DNA of 64,000 bases from Larus michahellis (lineage: Eukaryota > Chordata > Aves > Charadriiformes > Laridae). Below the pieces are notes generated by a model, which saw only the letters and a list, made by a program, of their open reading frames with translations, made no database searches and was not told where the DNA came from. The position numbers and the translations under genes are program-made. The stretch is taken from contig NC_133910.1 of assembly GCF_964199755.1 (NCBI RefSeq), positions 4,052,501-4,116,500 on the forward strand, in the 5' to 3' direction. This document shows, piece after piece, positions 25,145 to 31,915 of this stretch; positions within the stretch are counted from its first letter, which is position 1; every line of letters starts with the position of its first letter.

Positions 25145-26934
25145 TCCTTTAGAGTTGGTTTGGGTTTATTTTTTTTTTTTTTTAATGCAAAAAGAAGAGA
25201 CGAGAAAACCAAGCCACGAACGTTTTATTGTGGGTCAACTCACAATGCGTTGTTTGACACCCCCCCCACAAAGAAATGTGGTGCATCTTCTGTGGGTTAC
25301 CTCAGTTTCCTTTTCAGTGCAGGTGAATTGTTAAATATAAATCCCATTTCGCGATGAATGTGGGAAAAACATATTTTTTATTTATTTTTTTATTTTTAAA
25401 ACGAGATGAAACTTCTTGGAATTTCAAAATGCTCCCTGTCTCTCTGGAACTTGAAGGATTTGTAAAATGCACTCGCAGGGCTTTTCGTGTACCGCCCTGG
25501 GAGAATGTAAACAGAAATGCCAAAACAAGGGCTCGTTCCTTTCGCTTATGGCATTTTTTTTTTAACTTACTGTAGTTTAGCTCACTCCCACGTGTCGCTA
25601 TTAGTAACCCCGGCAGCTGCCAGGCTCTTCTACCACTGAAAAACCAGATGCGCAATATTACAGAGGAGAAGGCGGCGAACACATTTTTAAGGGACTTGAT
25701 AGTTAAAGGCCGTCCAAAAAAGCTTTTCCCTGTTGTTTTTTTCAGAAAGCGCCTATTTAATCAAAATACATTTCAGTCCTAAAACTCCCAGAGACCGGTC
25801 TGCCCCCAAAATCCTCCTTCCCCATCACCCAGTTCTGACCACAGAAAACGATCCCCAAACATCAGCCTTTGCAGCCGGCGGGGAGGGGGGGGGGCGGGGA
25901 AGTTGTGCAAAAATCCTCCCTTAAAGCAGAGTGCGCTGTTTTGCAAAACTGTATTTGCCAAAAAAAAACAAAAAACAAAAAAACAAAACCCACAACACAC
26001 CACATAGTTTTTTGCGCTGCTCCCCGCCTAGTTTCAGGTAAGGCGCATGTCCAGCCTGTGTATGACGCGGGTGCCTTCCCCCCCGGACAGTGTCCCCTTC
26101 TGTTGGAGCCGTCTGCCAGTTTGCGTCCTACCGATGCTCTGATCCTTTCTGTTCTTATTTACCGCTCGCAGAACTTTAGTTCTCCGGCCCTTTACATCTC
26201 GTGTTGACTGATTTCTCGAGAACCTCCTTCCCCTGACTGTGCTTGTCTAAACTCTCTCTTTTTTGCTTTTCTTTCCTCTTGTGACTTGTCTCTCCCTCCT
26301 GTTGCTTCTCCTTCTGTTTTACACCTGCCTGCCTTTGTGTTCGTCTGGTGTTTCCCTTTTTTATTTTTTGATTTGCTTTGTTCCAATTTTTATGTAGGGC
26401 AGTGGTTCAGTTAATGGGAGCCCCTTGCTGTCGACATCTGGTGCTAGTACCCCATGCCGGGGTCGGAGGCAGCTCCCACAGACTCCCCTGACCCCACGTC
26501 CCAGCATCACTTACAAGACCGCTAACTCCTCGCCCGTGCACTTCACCAGTTTCCAAACCGGCCTCCCCACTTTCTCCCCGGGACGCCTGAGCCGCGGCTT
26601 GTCCGAGCACAACGCGCTGCTGCGCGGGGACCAGCAGCCGCCCCCGCCGGCGGTGGCCCGCATCGGCTCCGACCCCTACCTGGGCCACCGCGAGGACGCC
26701 GACAGCCCCTACCGCGCCGTGCCGGAGGACACCCTCACCTTCGAGGAGGCGGTGGCCACCAACTCGGGACGGTCCTCAAGGACTTCTTACGTCTCCTCCT
26801 TGACCTCCCAGTCTCACCAAATCCGCAGGGTGCCCAACGGCTACCACTACACGCTGGGGCTCAACACGGGCCCCGGGACTGGCACCAGAGGACGGAGTTA
26901 CTACCACGAAGCCGACGAGGACGACTGGTGCTAG
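961..26934 (+). CDS. CACNA1B: CaV2.2 (N-type) voltage-gated calcium channel alpha-1B subunit, C-terminal part, spliced
   Basis: Ten exons with GT/AG boundaries join in one frame: 961-1057, 11058-11166, 13127-13234, 14668-14780, 15716-15843, 16947-17073, 17675-17785, 22785-22992, 23157-23368, 26398-26934. Together they are 1750 nt, which is one leftover base completing an upstream codon plus 583 codons including TAG. The protein matches the cytoplasmic C-terminus of CaV2.2 and not its paralogues: for example [43 protein letters not shown], and the ending in DDWC. The family forms the presynaptic pore that triggers transmitter release. This tail binds calmodulin and active-zone scaffolds. The pore, the EF-hand exons and the alternative 37a/37b exons lie upstream of the window. 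No frameshift or premature stop is seen, so the gene looks intact. A candidate extra 36-nt exon is listed separately. Confidence 0.96.
2619..2643. repeat. C-tract in intron
   Basis: An almost uninterrupted run of C with one T break lies next to a purine-rich stretch. On the minus strand it is a G-run able to form a G-quadruplex. Length here may be unreliable in an assembly. Confidence 0.8.
3649..3663. repeat. (TA)n simple repeat
   Basis: About seven TA units are embedded in a pyrimidine-rich stretch of the intron. Confidence 0.8.
4537..5050 (-). mobile_element. CR1 LINE fragment, 5'-truncated
   Basis: The plus strand starts with the complement of the CR1 tail (ATAGAATCATAGAATG, GGTTGGAAGGGACCTCTAAA). 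It runs through the complement of the C-terminal reverse-transcriptase region up to about 5050, where similarity to the CR1 pattern stops. It is the longest CR1 piece in the 10-kb intron, and it is old, with many substitutions and broken reading frames. Confidence 0.93.
7811..7858. repeat. Two-copy 24-nt tandem duplication
   Basis: Units 7811-7834 and 7835-7858 differ at only a few bases (CCGGGG versus CCAGGG in the centre). Only two copies are present, inside unique intronic sequence. Confidence 0.85.
11058..11166 (+). CDS. CACNA1B: CACNA1B exon: pre-IQ region
   Basis: This 109-nt exon lies between an acceptor ending CTCCAG and a GTGAGG donor. It enters in phase 0 and leaves in phase 1. It encodes [13 protein letters not shown] followed by [20 protein letters not shown]. 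The second part is almost invariant in CaV2 channels and forms a helix packed against the calmodulin site. The SPED in place of mammalian SNED is a minor substitution. Confidence 0.97.
11167..13126 (+). other. CACNA1B: CACNA1B intron with long AT-rich unique block
   Basis: No exon was seen. From about 11590 to 12640 the sequence becomes rich in ATTA/TAAT, TTTAATTGAG and similar homeodomain-type cores and carries no recognisable repeat. The flanks return to ordinary GC-rich intron. I read this block as a candidate conserved non-coding (enhancer-like) region; the evidence is composition only. Confidence 0.45.
13127..13234 (+). CDS. CACNA1B: CACNA1B exon: between pre-IQ and IQ-like motif
   Basis: This 108-nt exon follows TTTCCACAG and precedes GTAAGT. 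It enters in phase 1 and leaves in phase 1. It encodes [19 protein letters not shown], then [16 protein letters not shown]. The match to CaV2.2 is clear; CaV2.1 has a different sequence at [12 protein letters not shown]. The first codon is split as G|GG across the 11166/13127 junction. Confidence 0.97.
13235..14667 (+). other. CACNA1B: CACNA1B intron
   Basis: This intron carries one CR1 tail (13381-13519). The last 200 bases before the next exon are strongly pyrimidine-rich. An ATTA-rich stretch lies at about 13930-14000. No exon or RNA gene was seen. Confidence 0.75.
13381..13519 (+). mobile_element. CR1 LINE 3'-end fragment
   Basis: The segment begins at CCATCCCTGGAGGTGTTCAA and runs through GGGCTTTAAGGTCCTTTCC to a tail with GATTCTATGATT. 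Only the extreme 3' end of the element is present, so it was heavily 5'-truncated on insertion. Confidence 0.93.
14668..14780 (+). CDS. CACNA1B: CACNA1B exon: IQ-like calmodulin-binding motif
   Basis: This 113-nt exon lies between CTGACAG and GTACTC. Its first two bases complete the proline codon and it exits in phase 0. It encodes [20 protein letters not shown] then [17 protein letters not shown]. The motif [10 protein letters not shown] (14706-14735) sits where CaV1 channels have a true IQ. CaV2 channels use an I/M-x variant here that binds calmodulin lobes for calcium-dependent inactivation. The tail [14 protein letters not shown] differs moderately from mammalian TTRDQMQQAPGGLS. Confidence 0.97.
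14781..15715 (+). other. CACNA1B: CACNA1B intron, no other feature seen
   Basis: This is unique sequence with no repeat, RNA gene or additional exon recognised. A typical pyrimidine-rich stretch precedes the next acceptor. Confidence 0.8.
15716..15843 (+). CDS. CACNA1B: CACNA1B exon: post-IQ tail segment
   Basis: This 128-nt exon runs from after CTTCGCAG to a GTGAGT donor. It enters in phase 0 and leaves in phase 2. It encodes [20 protein letters not shown], then [20 protein letters not shown]. It aligns with mammalian [20 protein letters not shown] and FLRQKSSTSLSNGGA. The family keeps the first half strictly; the AFNNAKA stretch is bird-specific compared with human VLRGARV. Confidence 0.96.
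15844..16946 (+). other. CACNA1B: CACNA1B intron, no other feature seen
   Basis: This is unique intronic sequence. No CR1 copy, RNA gene or further exon was recognised. Confidence 0.8.
16947..17073 (+). CDS. CACNA1B: CACNA1B exon: tail segment with [15 protein letters not shown]
   Basis: This 127-nt exon follows CTTCTGACAG and ends before GTGAGC. It enters in phase 2 and leaves in phase 0. It encodes [20 protein letters not shown], then [20 protein letters not shown] and ER. The anchors [14 protein letters not shown] and ERGHS-EIP are shared with mammalian CaV2.2. The first residues PAPEG replace the mammalian QNQES, which suggests a shifted splice boundary or rapid divergence at the exon edge. 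Confidence 0.96.
17074..17674 (+). other. CACNA1B: CACNA1B intron, no other feature seen
   Basis: This short intron contains nothing recognisable beyond its splice signals. Confidence 0.8.
17675..17785 (+). CDS. CACNA1B: CACNA1B exon: [14 protein letters not shown] segment
   Basis: This 111-nt exon is phase 0 at both ends, with acceptor TTTCGATCAG and donor GTGAGC. It encodes [17 protein letters not shown] followed by [20 protein letters not shown]. The second half is essentially identical to mammalian CaV2.2. It lies in the region that in CaV2.1 carries the second calmodulin-binding domain. The first half aligns loosely with VQMQSITRRGPDGEPQ, so the exon start is set by the reading frame and the AG; GATCAG is a weak acceptor context. 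Confidence 0.94.
17786..19586 (+). other. CACNA1B: CACNA1B intron upstream of candidate microexon
   Basis: Unique sequence fills most of this stretch. From about 19220 to 19500 it is a very long pyrimidine-rich tract (C/T runs such as CTCCCCCATCACCTCCCC and repeated TTTTT blocks), followed by a UGC-rich stretch up to the TTTGCAG acceptor. Such architecture is typical of regulated neural exons. Confidence 0.7.
19587..19622 (+). CDS. CACNA1B: Candidate CACNA1B 36-nt cassette microexon, homologous in position to a CaV2.1 cassette exon
   Basis: Thirty-six bases lie between a good acceptor (GAATTGTTTGCAG) and a good donor (GTATGT). They are open in phase 0 and fit in frame between ...LAAETQ and [11 protein letters not shown]. 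They encode [12 protein letters not shown]. At exactly this place CaV2.1 has RRRGRPRGNNLS, between ...LPAENQ and [11 protein letters not shown], so R1, R5, G8 and L11 agree. Mammalian CaV2.2 as I know it goes straight from AAETQ to PVTDASPMKRS. The basic, serine-containing insert would add possible kinase sites next to the SPMKRS segment. What is seen is the splice-site pair, frame and similarity; that it is used in mRNA is inferred. Confidence 0.72.
21002..21240 (-). mobile_element. CR1 LINE 3'-end fragment
   Basis: It shows the complement of the CR1 end: repeated AATCACAG, then GGTTGGAAGGGACCTCTGGA, then CACCCAGTCCCACCCCCGGCC. It is the same subfamily as the copies at 55258 and 62113 and stops about 240 bases from the tail. 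Confidence 0.93.
21749..22305 (+). mobile_element. CR1 LINE fragment with open C-terminal reverse-transcriptase frame
   Basis: About 160 codons are still open. They read the C-terminal CR1 reverse-transcriptase region, with blocks such as [34 protein letters not shown] and [19 protein letters not shown], then a short 3' UTR and the tail ATTCTATGATTCT. An open frame over this length suggests a relatively young insertion. It lies in the CACNA1B sense direction in the intron. It lacks the catalytic palm and the endonuclease and cannot move by itself. Confidence 0.96.
22785..22992 (+). CDS. CACNA1B: CACNA1B exon: SPMKRS / YSLERMPPE / poly-His segment
   Basis: This 208-nt exon has acceptor CTTGCAG and donor GTAAGT, enters in phase 0 and leaves in phase 1. 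It starts [20 protein letters not shown], passes through YSLERMPPE (22866-22892) and six histidines (22899-22916), then [26 protein letters not shown], the His run and RCHRR are shared with mammalian CaV2.2. The YSLERMPPE block instead resembles CaV2.1 (YSLERVPPE) and is absent from human CaV2.2. The segment is very basic and likely disordered. Confidence 0.96.
22993..23156 (+). other. CACNA1B: CACNA1B short intron (164 nt)
   Basis: A GTAAGT donor and a TTCTTTCAG acceptor bound this intron. The split codon is G|TG (Val). Confidence 0.9.
23157..23368 (+). CDS. CACNA1B: CACNA1B exon: ERGRSQERK / [16 protein letters not shown] segment
   Basis: This 212-nt exon lies between TTTCAG and GTGAGG. 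It enters in phase 1 and leaves in phase 0. It encodes [20 protein letters not shown], then [20 protein letters not shown], and ends in [13 protein letters not shown] and [15 protein letters not shown] are close matches to mammalian CaV2.2. The exon is serine- and arginine-rich and predicted disordered. It ends cleanly on a codon, which matters for the tandem acceptor of the next exon. Confidence 0.96.
23488..23627 (-). mobile_element. CR1 LINE 3'-end fragment
   Basis: Complement of the CR1 end: CACAGAATGGTTCGGGTTGG through CCAGCCCAGGTTGCTCC to CCCCTCCAGGGATGG. About 140 bases remain. Confidence 0.92.
24509..24530. repeat. Poly-A tract in intron
   Basis: About 22 consecutive A lie on the sense strand and are followed by an AAAC-rich stretch to about 24560. 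No SINE or processed-transcript body was recognised upstream. Confidence 0.8.
25113..25144. repeat. A-rich tract in intron
   Basis: Two A-runs separated by a single G are followed about 25 bases later by a T-run, so the two could pair in the pre-mRNA. Confidence 0.8.
26398..26402 (+). promoter_or_regulatory. CACNA1B: Tandem 3' splice site (TAG|GGCAG|)
   Basis: The acceptor TATGTAG is followed at once by GGCAG, which supplies a second AG five bases later. The first AG gives the full tail. The second shifts the frame: ...HRQ is then followed by TGG TTC AGT TAA (WFS, stop). CACNA1A has the same GGCAG arrangement at its last exon, where use of one or the other acceptor decides between long and short C-termini. 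That the second site is used here is inference. Confidence 0.6.
26398..26934 (+). CDS. CACNA1B: CACNA1B last coding exon: RIM-BP ligand and C-terminal PDZ ligand
   Basis: The coding part is 537 nt (178 codons plus TAG). It begins [19 protein letters not shown] and contains RQLPQTPL (26467-26490), the proline-rich motif that in CaV2 channels binds the SH3 domains of RIM-binding proteins. It continues through [17 protein letters not shown] and [15 protein letters not shown] sequence (here [11 protein letters not shown]), and ends D-D-W-C (26920-26931). The D/E-x-W-C end is the family's PDZ ligand for Mint1-type and RIM PDZ domains. Together these motifs tether the channel at the active zone. 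The centre (26580-26720) is GC-rich and differs from mammals ([19 protein letters not shown]). The exon opens with a GGCAG tandem acceptor. Confidence 0.97.
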   Translation, partial: GSGSVNGSPLLSTSGASTPCRGRRQLPQTPLTPRPSITYKTANSSPVHFTSFQTGLPTFSPGRLSRGLSEHNALLRGDQQPPPPAVARIGSDPYLGHREDADSPYRAVPEDTLTFEEAVATNSGRSSRTSYVSSLTSQSHQIRRVPNGYHYTLGLNTGPGTGTRGRSYYHEADEDDWC

Positions 26935-29417
26935 CGGCGTGGCGAAACCCTTCAAGGTGTGCGCGTTTAAAATCGATGAGTTTTATCATCTGGAAGGCTG
27001 TGCGCTCCCACGCGAGAACTGCTCTGCCCCCGGGGCCGGAGACACTCCTGCAGCCTCTCTCTTCTCTTTTTCTTTATTTTTTTTCTTTCTTTTTGGTTTT
27101 TGTTTTTTGGTTTGGTTTTTTTTTTTTTTTTTTTGCACTAGACAAATGGAGGAAGAAGGCTCCCTCCTCAGGGGAAGGGTGGGGGAGGGAGCGCATCTCT
27201 CTCCCCCTCTCGCCCACCCCCCCACTGCCTTGTCTGGTTCAAAGACACGCAGCAGATGCCAAATCCGCGACACGCGCGAGAAGCCGAGAGAAGAGTGGTC
27301 CTCAAACCTCCCACAGCGGAAAAAGCAGACTGTCGATCCTTTTCGAGATTGGCACAGGTTTTGTTGGGCTCTTTCTTAATTAATTTATTATTATTGTTAT
27401 TATTATTACTCTTTCCCCCGGTCAGGGTGGGAGTCGGGGGTTGCAAACGGACACAATGCGGGAACAAAGATTGCACCCGCGTTTTATCTCGTTTGACCGC
27501 TAAGAAGGAAGAGATCTACCCAAGAAACTGGGAGAGGAGAGACGCAGACTGGAACAAAGGACGGTCCATTGGGACTTGATGTTCAGCCACAGCAATCCTT
27601 GGCGGCGGAGCCAGCGCCACCCCTCGGAGCCGGGACTCTGCCCTGCCACCGCTGCCCTGTGGATCTCTTTGATTTTACTCACCGCGTCGGGTCCTTCACT
27701 CTGACACACGACAAAGCCACAAGCGAGCTACTTTGTAAGGACTGTTTCCTTGCTGCTGAGACTTTTCTTTCCATCCCTTCTCTCCTGTCGACCGCAACAC
27801 GCCCTCACTGTTTTGTCTTGTTTACAATATAAGCTTGATTTAGCAAAAAAAAAAACAACTTAAAAAAAAAAAAAATCCAGAAAAAAAAAAAAAGAGGAAA
27901 AAGTGTAGGCGTGAGAAGAAGAAATGTTATTGGTTTTATATCAAGCTATTAGATAGAACTTTAACTTTTCATTGTGTGCATTTTTGTAAATTGTACAGTA
28001 AAAAAAAAAAAAAAAGAAAAAAAAATACTCTTTATGTAGAGAATTAGTCCAATTGTCATTCCAGGTCCCACCGTTTCTACCGAATGCTCCAGTTGTTCAC
28101 TACTAAGTGCCTAACCTTTGAAATCTTTCACAGCGACGATGCAACCTCTTGCTGCGATGGCCGGGGCGAGCGCGGGGAGGGCAGGAGGGGAGGGAGGGCA
28201 GGGCCAGGGGGGAGCCGCTCGTCCCGCCGCAGGGTCCGTGCTGCACCCACCGCCCCGCCTCGCGTTACCGGGCAGCGTATTCCAGGACCAGGTTGGAAGC
28301 TTACAGTGGGGAAGGCAAACACGCTTTGGGGTCGGTTCGGGTTTCGTTGGCCTTTATTTGGTTTTTTTTATTTATTTATTTTTTCAAAATATGCTTTTGC
28401 CGGTGGGAGGGGAGTGACGGCAGCAAACGAAACCGGCCTTTTCTCGTTGACCGGTGGTGAGGTCCCGCGGGAGAGACGCGGGCGGGAAAGGACAGCATCG
28501 GCAGAGATGCTCCTGCAGGAGAAGCAGCGCCTTTCACTCGGCGTGTCGGGTCGCAGTTGGGCCGCGGCGAGAGCTCTGGCCCCGTGCCGCGGGCGCACGA
28601 CTGGTGTTGAGGGGCAGTTGGAGAGGGGTCTTGGTTTTATTGCCTGCTAAGAAAAGGTTTAAAAAAAAAAAAAAAAAAAAAAAAAATAAGCAAAACCTCT
28701 AACTCTGATTCTCAGGGATGAGATTTGTGTGTTCTTGCAACGACTCCTATGTTGGATGGTTTCCTTCTCACGTGCCCCTGTGGGTTTCTGCACATTTTGC
28801 CTGGGAAAGGGGCGCAGGCGACGTGCTGGTGGGGAGGGAGCGCAGGAAAAGCCTGGGCCGGACCCTGCGTCCCTGGGTCTGATGACGCTCCTTCGGGGGT
28901 GGCCAGAGGACGCGTAGAACACTGACAAAAGGCTGATGGAGGGAGGGTGGGAGGTGCCAGCTGAGCGCATCACTGAAAATGCTGGTAGAAAGGAGAAGAG
29001 TGTTGGACAGATGAATTTTTTTAGAGGATCTATCAAGCTCCAGAGCTGTGAACCTTCTCCAGGCGATGGCTTAGGACGGGTAGAGATCCCGCCGGCCCCT
29101 GGTGATCCGTTTTGTCACCGGGGTATCGGACGCTACCAAAACGCTCAGGAGGTCTCTCGTGCTCTCAGCAAAAGCCTTTCAGCTCCAGGCGGGGAGCGGG
29201 CTGCTGTAGGGTGGTTCTTCACATCTCCTGTAGCTCTTCTGTTGAGGAAATTCAACCTGTTTTCGTTTCCTTCTGTGCTTTCTGGGTTGGGTTTTTTTGG
29301 GTTTTTTTTTTTTTTTGATGTGTTACGAAATAATAACCTCTGGCCAATCTCATCCCTGGGTTCCGCTAAAGGCTGACTCCTGTCTCTATCTCTGTCTCTG
29401 TATCTATGTGCACTTGG

Positions 29418-29423
29418 AATAAA
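29418..29423 (+). terminator. CACNA1B: Possible proximal poly(A) signal AATAAA
   Basis: A canonical hexamer in the 3' UTR, about 1.25 kb before the distal one. The downstream sequence has GGTGCC and GTGCTTTG but no strong GU-rich element. Confidence 0.35.
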
Positions 29424-30245
29424 GGAGGTGCCAGAGGTCCGCCCTGGGTACGGGCTGTGCTTTGCAAACGGAGGGCTATGCAACAAGATGACACGTTCGG
29501 AAACACATCCGAACCCCCCCACCCCCCCCACCGCAAGTCAGACAGACCTTCATCCATTCTGTAGCTTTATCTGCTGGATTTCCCTGTTTCAGGCTTCAGC
29601 ATGATTGTGACCAAATGTTTTATACATTTTATTTCCTTTTTTTTTTTTTGTTCCTTATATGAAGGCACAAACACTTTATTTGAAATTTTAAAGACGACAT
29701 GACTATTTTACTCCAGGAAGTAAAGGAGAGGCGGGGGGGAAAGCAGTCTCTCTGACAGTGCATGCAAACATTGTACCCACACCGGCGAGCTAAAGAGATG
29801 TCTTTCTGTAGCTGAATCATTTTCGCCTTCCCCACCCCCCCCGGCCCCACCTCACTCCGCTTTTCCCCTTCCTCTCCCGTTTTCTCCCCGCGGCCCCACG
29901 GGAAGACACCCCCGGGACGCGCGCAGCCAAGGGGTGGCCTTGGGGCACCCCGATCCTTGGGCAGACGGCGGAGAAGACGCTCACGTTGTCTAACCCTCCG
30001 CTCGCCTCGTAGGGGACGGGGACGGCGACAGACGAGCCTGACCCGCAATTGTCCATACCCCCCCCCCTCCTCCCCCTCCCTTTTATTTCCAGCCTCTCCG
30101 CTCTCTCTCCTCTCTCTCCAACGCGTACATGATATTCCCAAGAATCCTCATAGTGAGTTGCCAAACTTGAATTGCACCGATCAGTTTTTCTGCATCCAGA
30201 ACCAGTCTCGTAGTGGCTGTACTTTGAATAAGTAATGTTTGCATG

Positions 30246-30275
30246 TAAAATATATACATATATACATATATATAA
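30246..30275 (+). repeat. AT-rich imperfect palindrome in 3' UTR
   Basis: ATATATAC and TATATATA units alternate and can fold back on themselves in RNA. TGCATG-type flanks lie on both sides (TTTGCATGT before, GTGCATGG after). Confidence 0.6.
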
Positions 30276-30368
30276 AAAGTATGTGCATGGAAAATGTTTA
30301 TCTTCGTACTTTTTTGATACAATGTATTCATCAGTTGTTAATTTTTAATTATATTTGATATAAATTCC

Positions 30369-30398
30369 GGGGGGGGGGGGGGGGAGGGGGGGAGGCGG
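30369..30398 (+). repeat. G-tract in 3' UTR (G-quadruplex candidate)
   Basis: Sixteen consecutive G, then A, seven G, A, GG, C and GGG. It lies about 270 bases before the poly(A) signal on the sense strand, so it would be present in the mRNA. Confidence 0.85.
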
Positions 30399-30515
30399 GA
30401 TTTGTTGCAAAACTTTATATTTAAAAAAAAAACGGTGTTAAAAATTATAAAATTTCCAACCATGCAACACAAGCGGAACTTTACCCAAAAAAAAAAAAAA
30501 AAAAAAAAACAAAAA

Positions 30516-30541
30516 GGCGGGGGGGAGGTGGGGGGGGGGGG
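30516..30541 (+). repeat. Second G-tract in 3' UTR
   Basis: It directly follows a 23-base A-run (30487-30509). Runs of seven and about eleven G are separated by A, GG and T. Confidence 0.85.
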
Positions 30542-30661
30542 AGAAGAAAAAAAAAAGGTTCTGTGATTGCCTAGTTTGCTGCCTGAGTAATATTTATCAG
30601 CCAAACTTTGAATTCTGCAGTTGTTTCTACAATTACATTTTGTATGAAGCAAAGTCCTTGA

Positions 30662-30672
30662 ATTAAAATAAA
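30662..30672 (+). terminator. CACNA1B: Poly(A) signals of CACNA1B (ATTAAA overlapping AATAAA)
   Basis: ATTAAA (30662-30667) and AATAAA (30667-30672) overlap by one base. Cleavage would fall near 30681, at the start of a genomic A-run that hides the exact site. A GU-rich downstream element (GGTGTGTGCAGTGTGCC, 30752-30768) fits, though it is somewhat distant. Confidence 0.75.
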
Positions 30673-31844
30673 AAACTTAGCAAAAAAAAAAAAAAAAAAA
30701 ACACAAAAAAAAAAACACAAACAAAAAACCAAACCTTACAAATTCCAAGACGGTGTGTGCAGTGTGCCTAGTGACCGGGAGACACCCCCCCCACCCCGCC
30801 ACCCCGAGAGCATCCTCCCGCCTGGCTCCGAGAGACCCGCGGGAGGCAACTTGGCTTGGCCACCGCGTTGAGCGATAGCCCCCTGAGCTCCGGTGGGAAA
30901 CCGGGTTTCGTTGAGCCCGAATTGGGATGCCGTAAGAAATTGGCCGATTCTGCGTTTGTTTCCGTCGAGGTTTCGCAGATGCTCGGGCTGAGCAGGGAGC
31001 TGGTTGCAAATTTGCCTTTGTAGGGTGGATCCAGTGCGGAGATTACAGTTCCTGGAGTCCAACAGGCAGCAAAATCGCGTCATTTGAGGGTTACAGAGAA
31101 CCCCAGCAGTGCTTGATGCCTTCCAGGTTTTTAACAGAGGGATGTTTTCTTGCTGATGTGCAAAAACGTTGGCTGGGCGGCTCCGTTTGGAATGAACCCG
31201 TGTTAAAGCTTGAACCCACCGCCAAGTGTCCTTGGCCCTCGGGTAGGCATGGACGTGGAAATCGGTAGCACGTGGGGTTGGATTGGTGTCAGGAGTCTGC
31301 CACGTGCCCAGGGCAGGCTGCGGCACTTGTAGAAATAAAATTATTAATAATAATATTACTTGCCGAGGGCACCTTGAAGTTCCTACTCCCAAGGCTGGCA
31401 CTGAGCAGAAGAAAAACCCAAGGTCTGTTGGTAGACGAGGGAGGAACTTTTCGTTTCTTTGGATAACTGGAGAACCGCCTGCCTTCCCTCCCAGGGGGAG
31501 AAATCCCCTGCTTGAATCGCCTTTAGTAGGGGGTGTTGTGTTGACACTTCGGACGATGCCAAGGACTCTCCAAAAAATTGAGAGAAATGATTAACGCGTG
31601 GAGAGCACTGCAGAAGGGAGGGCCATCGCATTTTTGCATTTTTGGGTACTGTTCAAAGCACAAGGTCTATTTTAGTATTCAGCTCTTCTTCTTCTTCTCT
31701 CTCGTTGCATCTTTTTTCTGTGATGAGACCGCCCAAGGTCCCACCTGAGATTCGGGTGTCGTGTGAAATGCCGTACGCGCAAGGAAAAGGTCTTTTCCCT
31801 CCTGAGCACCGGTTCAGGCCGTAGCATGGGAAGAAAATGGTTTT

Positions 31845-31915
31845 GCTTGAGGTCACGTAGCAAGTTATTAGCAAAATGTGGAGCAGAATAACTTCTCCTG
31901 GCTTGCAGTCTGGGC
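31845..31915 (-). mobile_element. Probable MIR/L2-type remnant
   Basis: The stretch CTTGAGGTCACGTAGCAAGT, followed by AGCAAAATGTGGAGCAGAA and CTTCTCCTGGCTTGCAGTC, follows the order of the conserved MIR/L2 3' block (AAGGTCACACAGCTAGT, TGGCAGAGC, CAGGTCTCCTGACT...). The match is by eye and diverged. Confidence 0.4.

Larger units (their letters stand above)
23369..26397 (+). other. CACNA1B: CACNA1B last intron (3 kb)
   Basis: It holds a CR1 tail (23488-23627), a 22-base A-tract (about 24509-24530) and another A-rich stretch (25113-25144). A long T/C-rich stretch covers the final 250 bases. The acceptor TTTTTATGTAG is followed directly by GGCAG. I saw no other exon. Confidence 0.75.
26935..30681 (+). 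other. CACNA1B: CACNA1B 3' UTR
   Basis: The UTR runs about 3.75 kb from the TAG to the poly(A) signals at 30662-30672. It holds T-rich tracts (27060-27134), a TTA repeat (about 27386-27410), several A-tracts (27846-27900, 28002-28025, 28659-28686, 30487-30509), two G-tracts (30369-30398, 30516-30541) and an ATATAC/TATATA inverted-repeat stretch (30246-30275). An internal AATAAA lies at 29418-29423 and may give a shorter transcript. No repeat element was recognised. The end point is inferred from signals. Confidence 0.75.
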
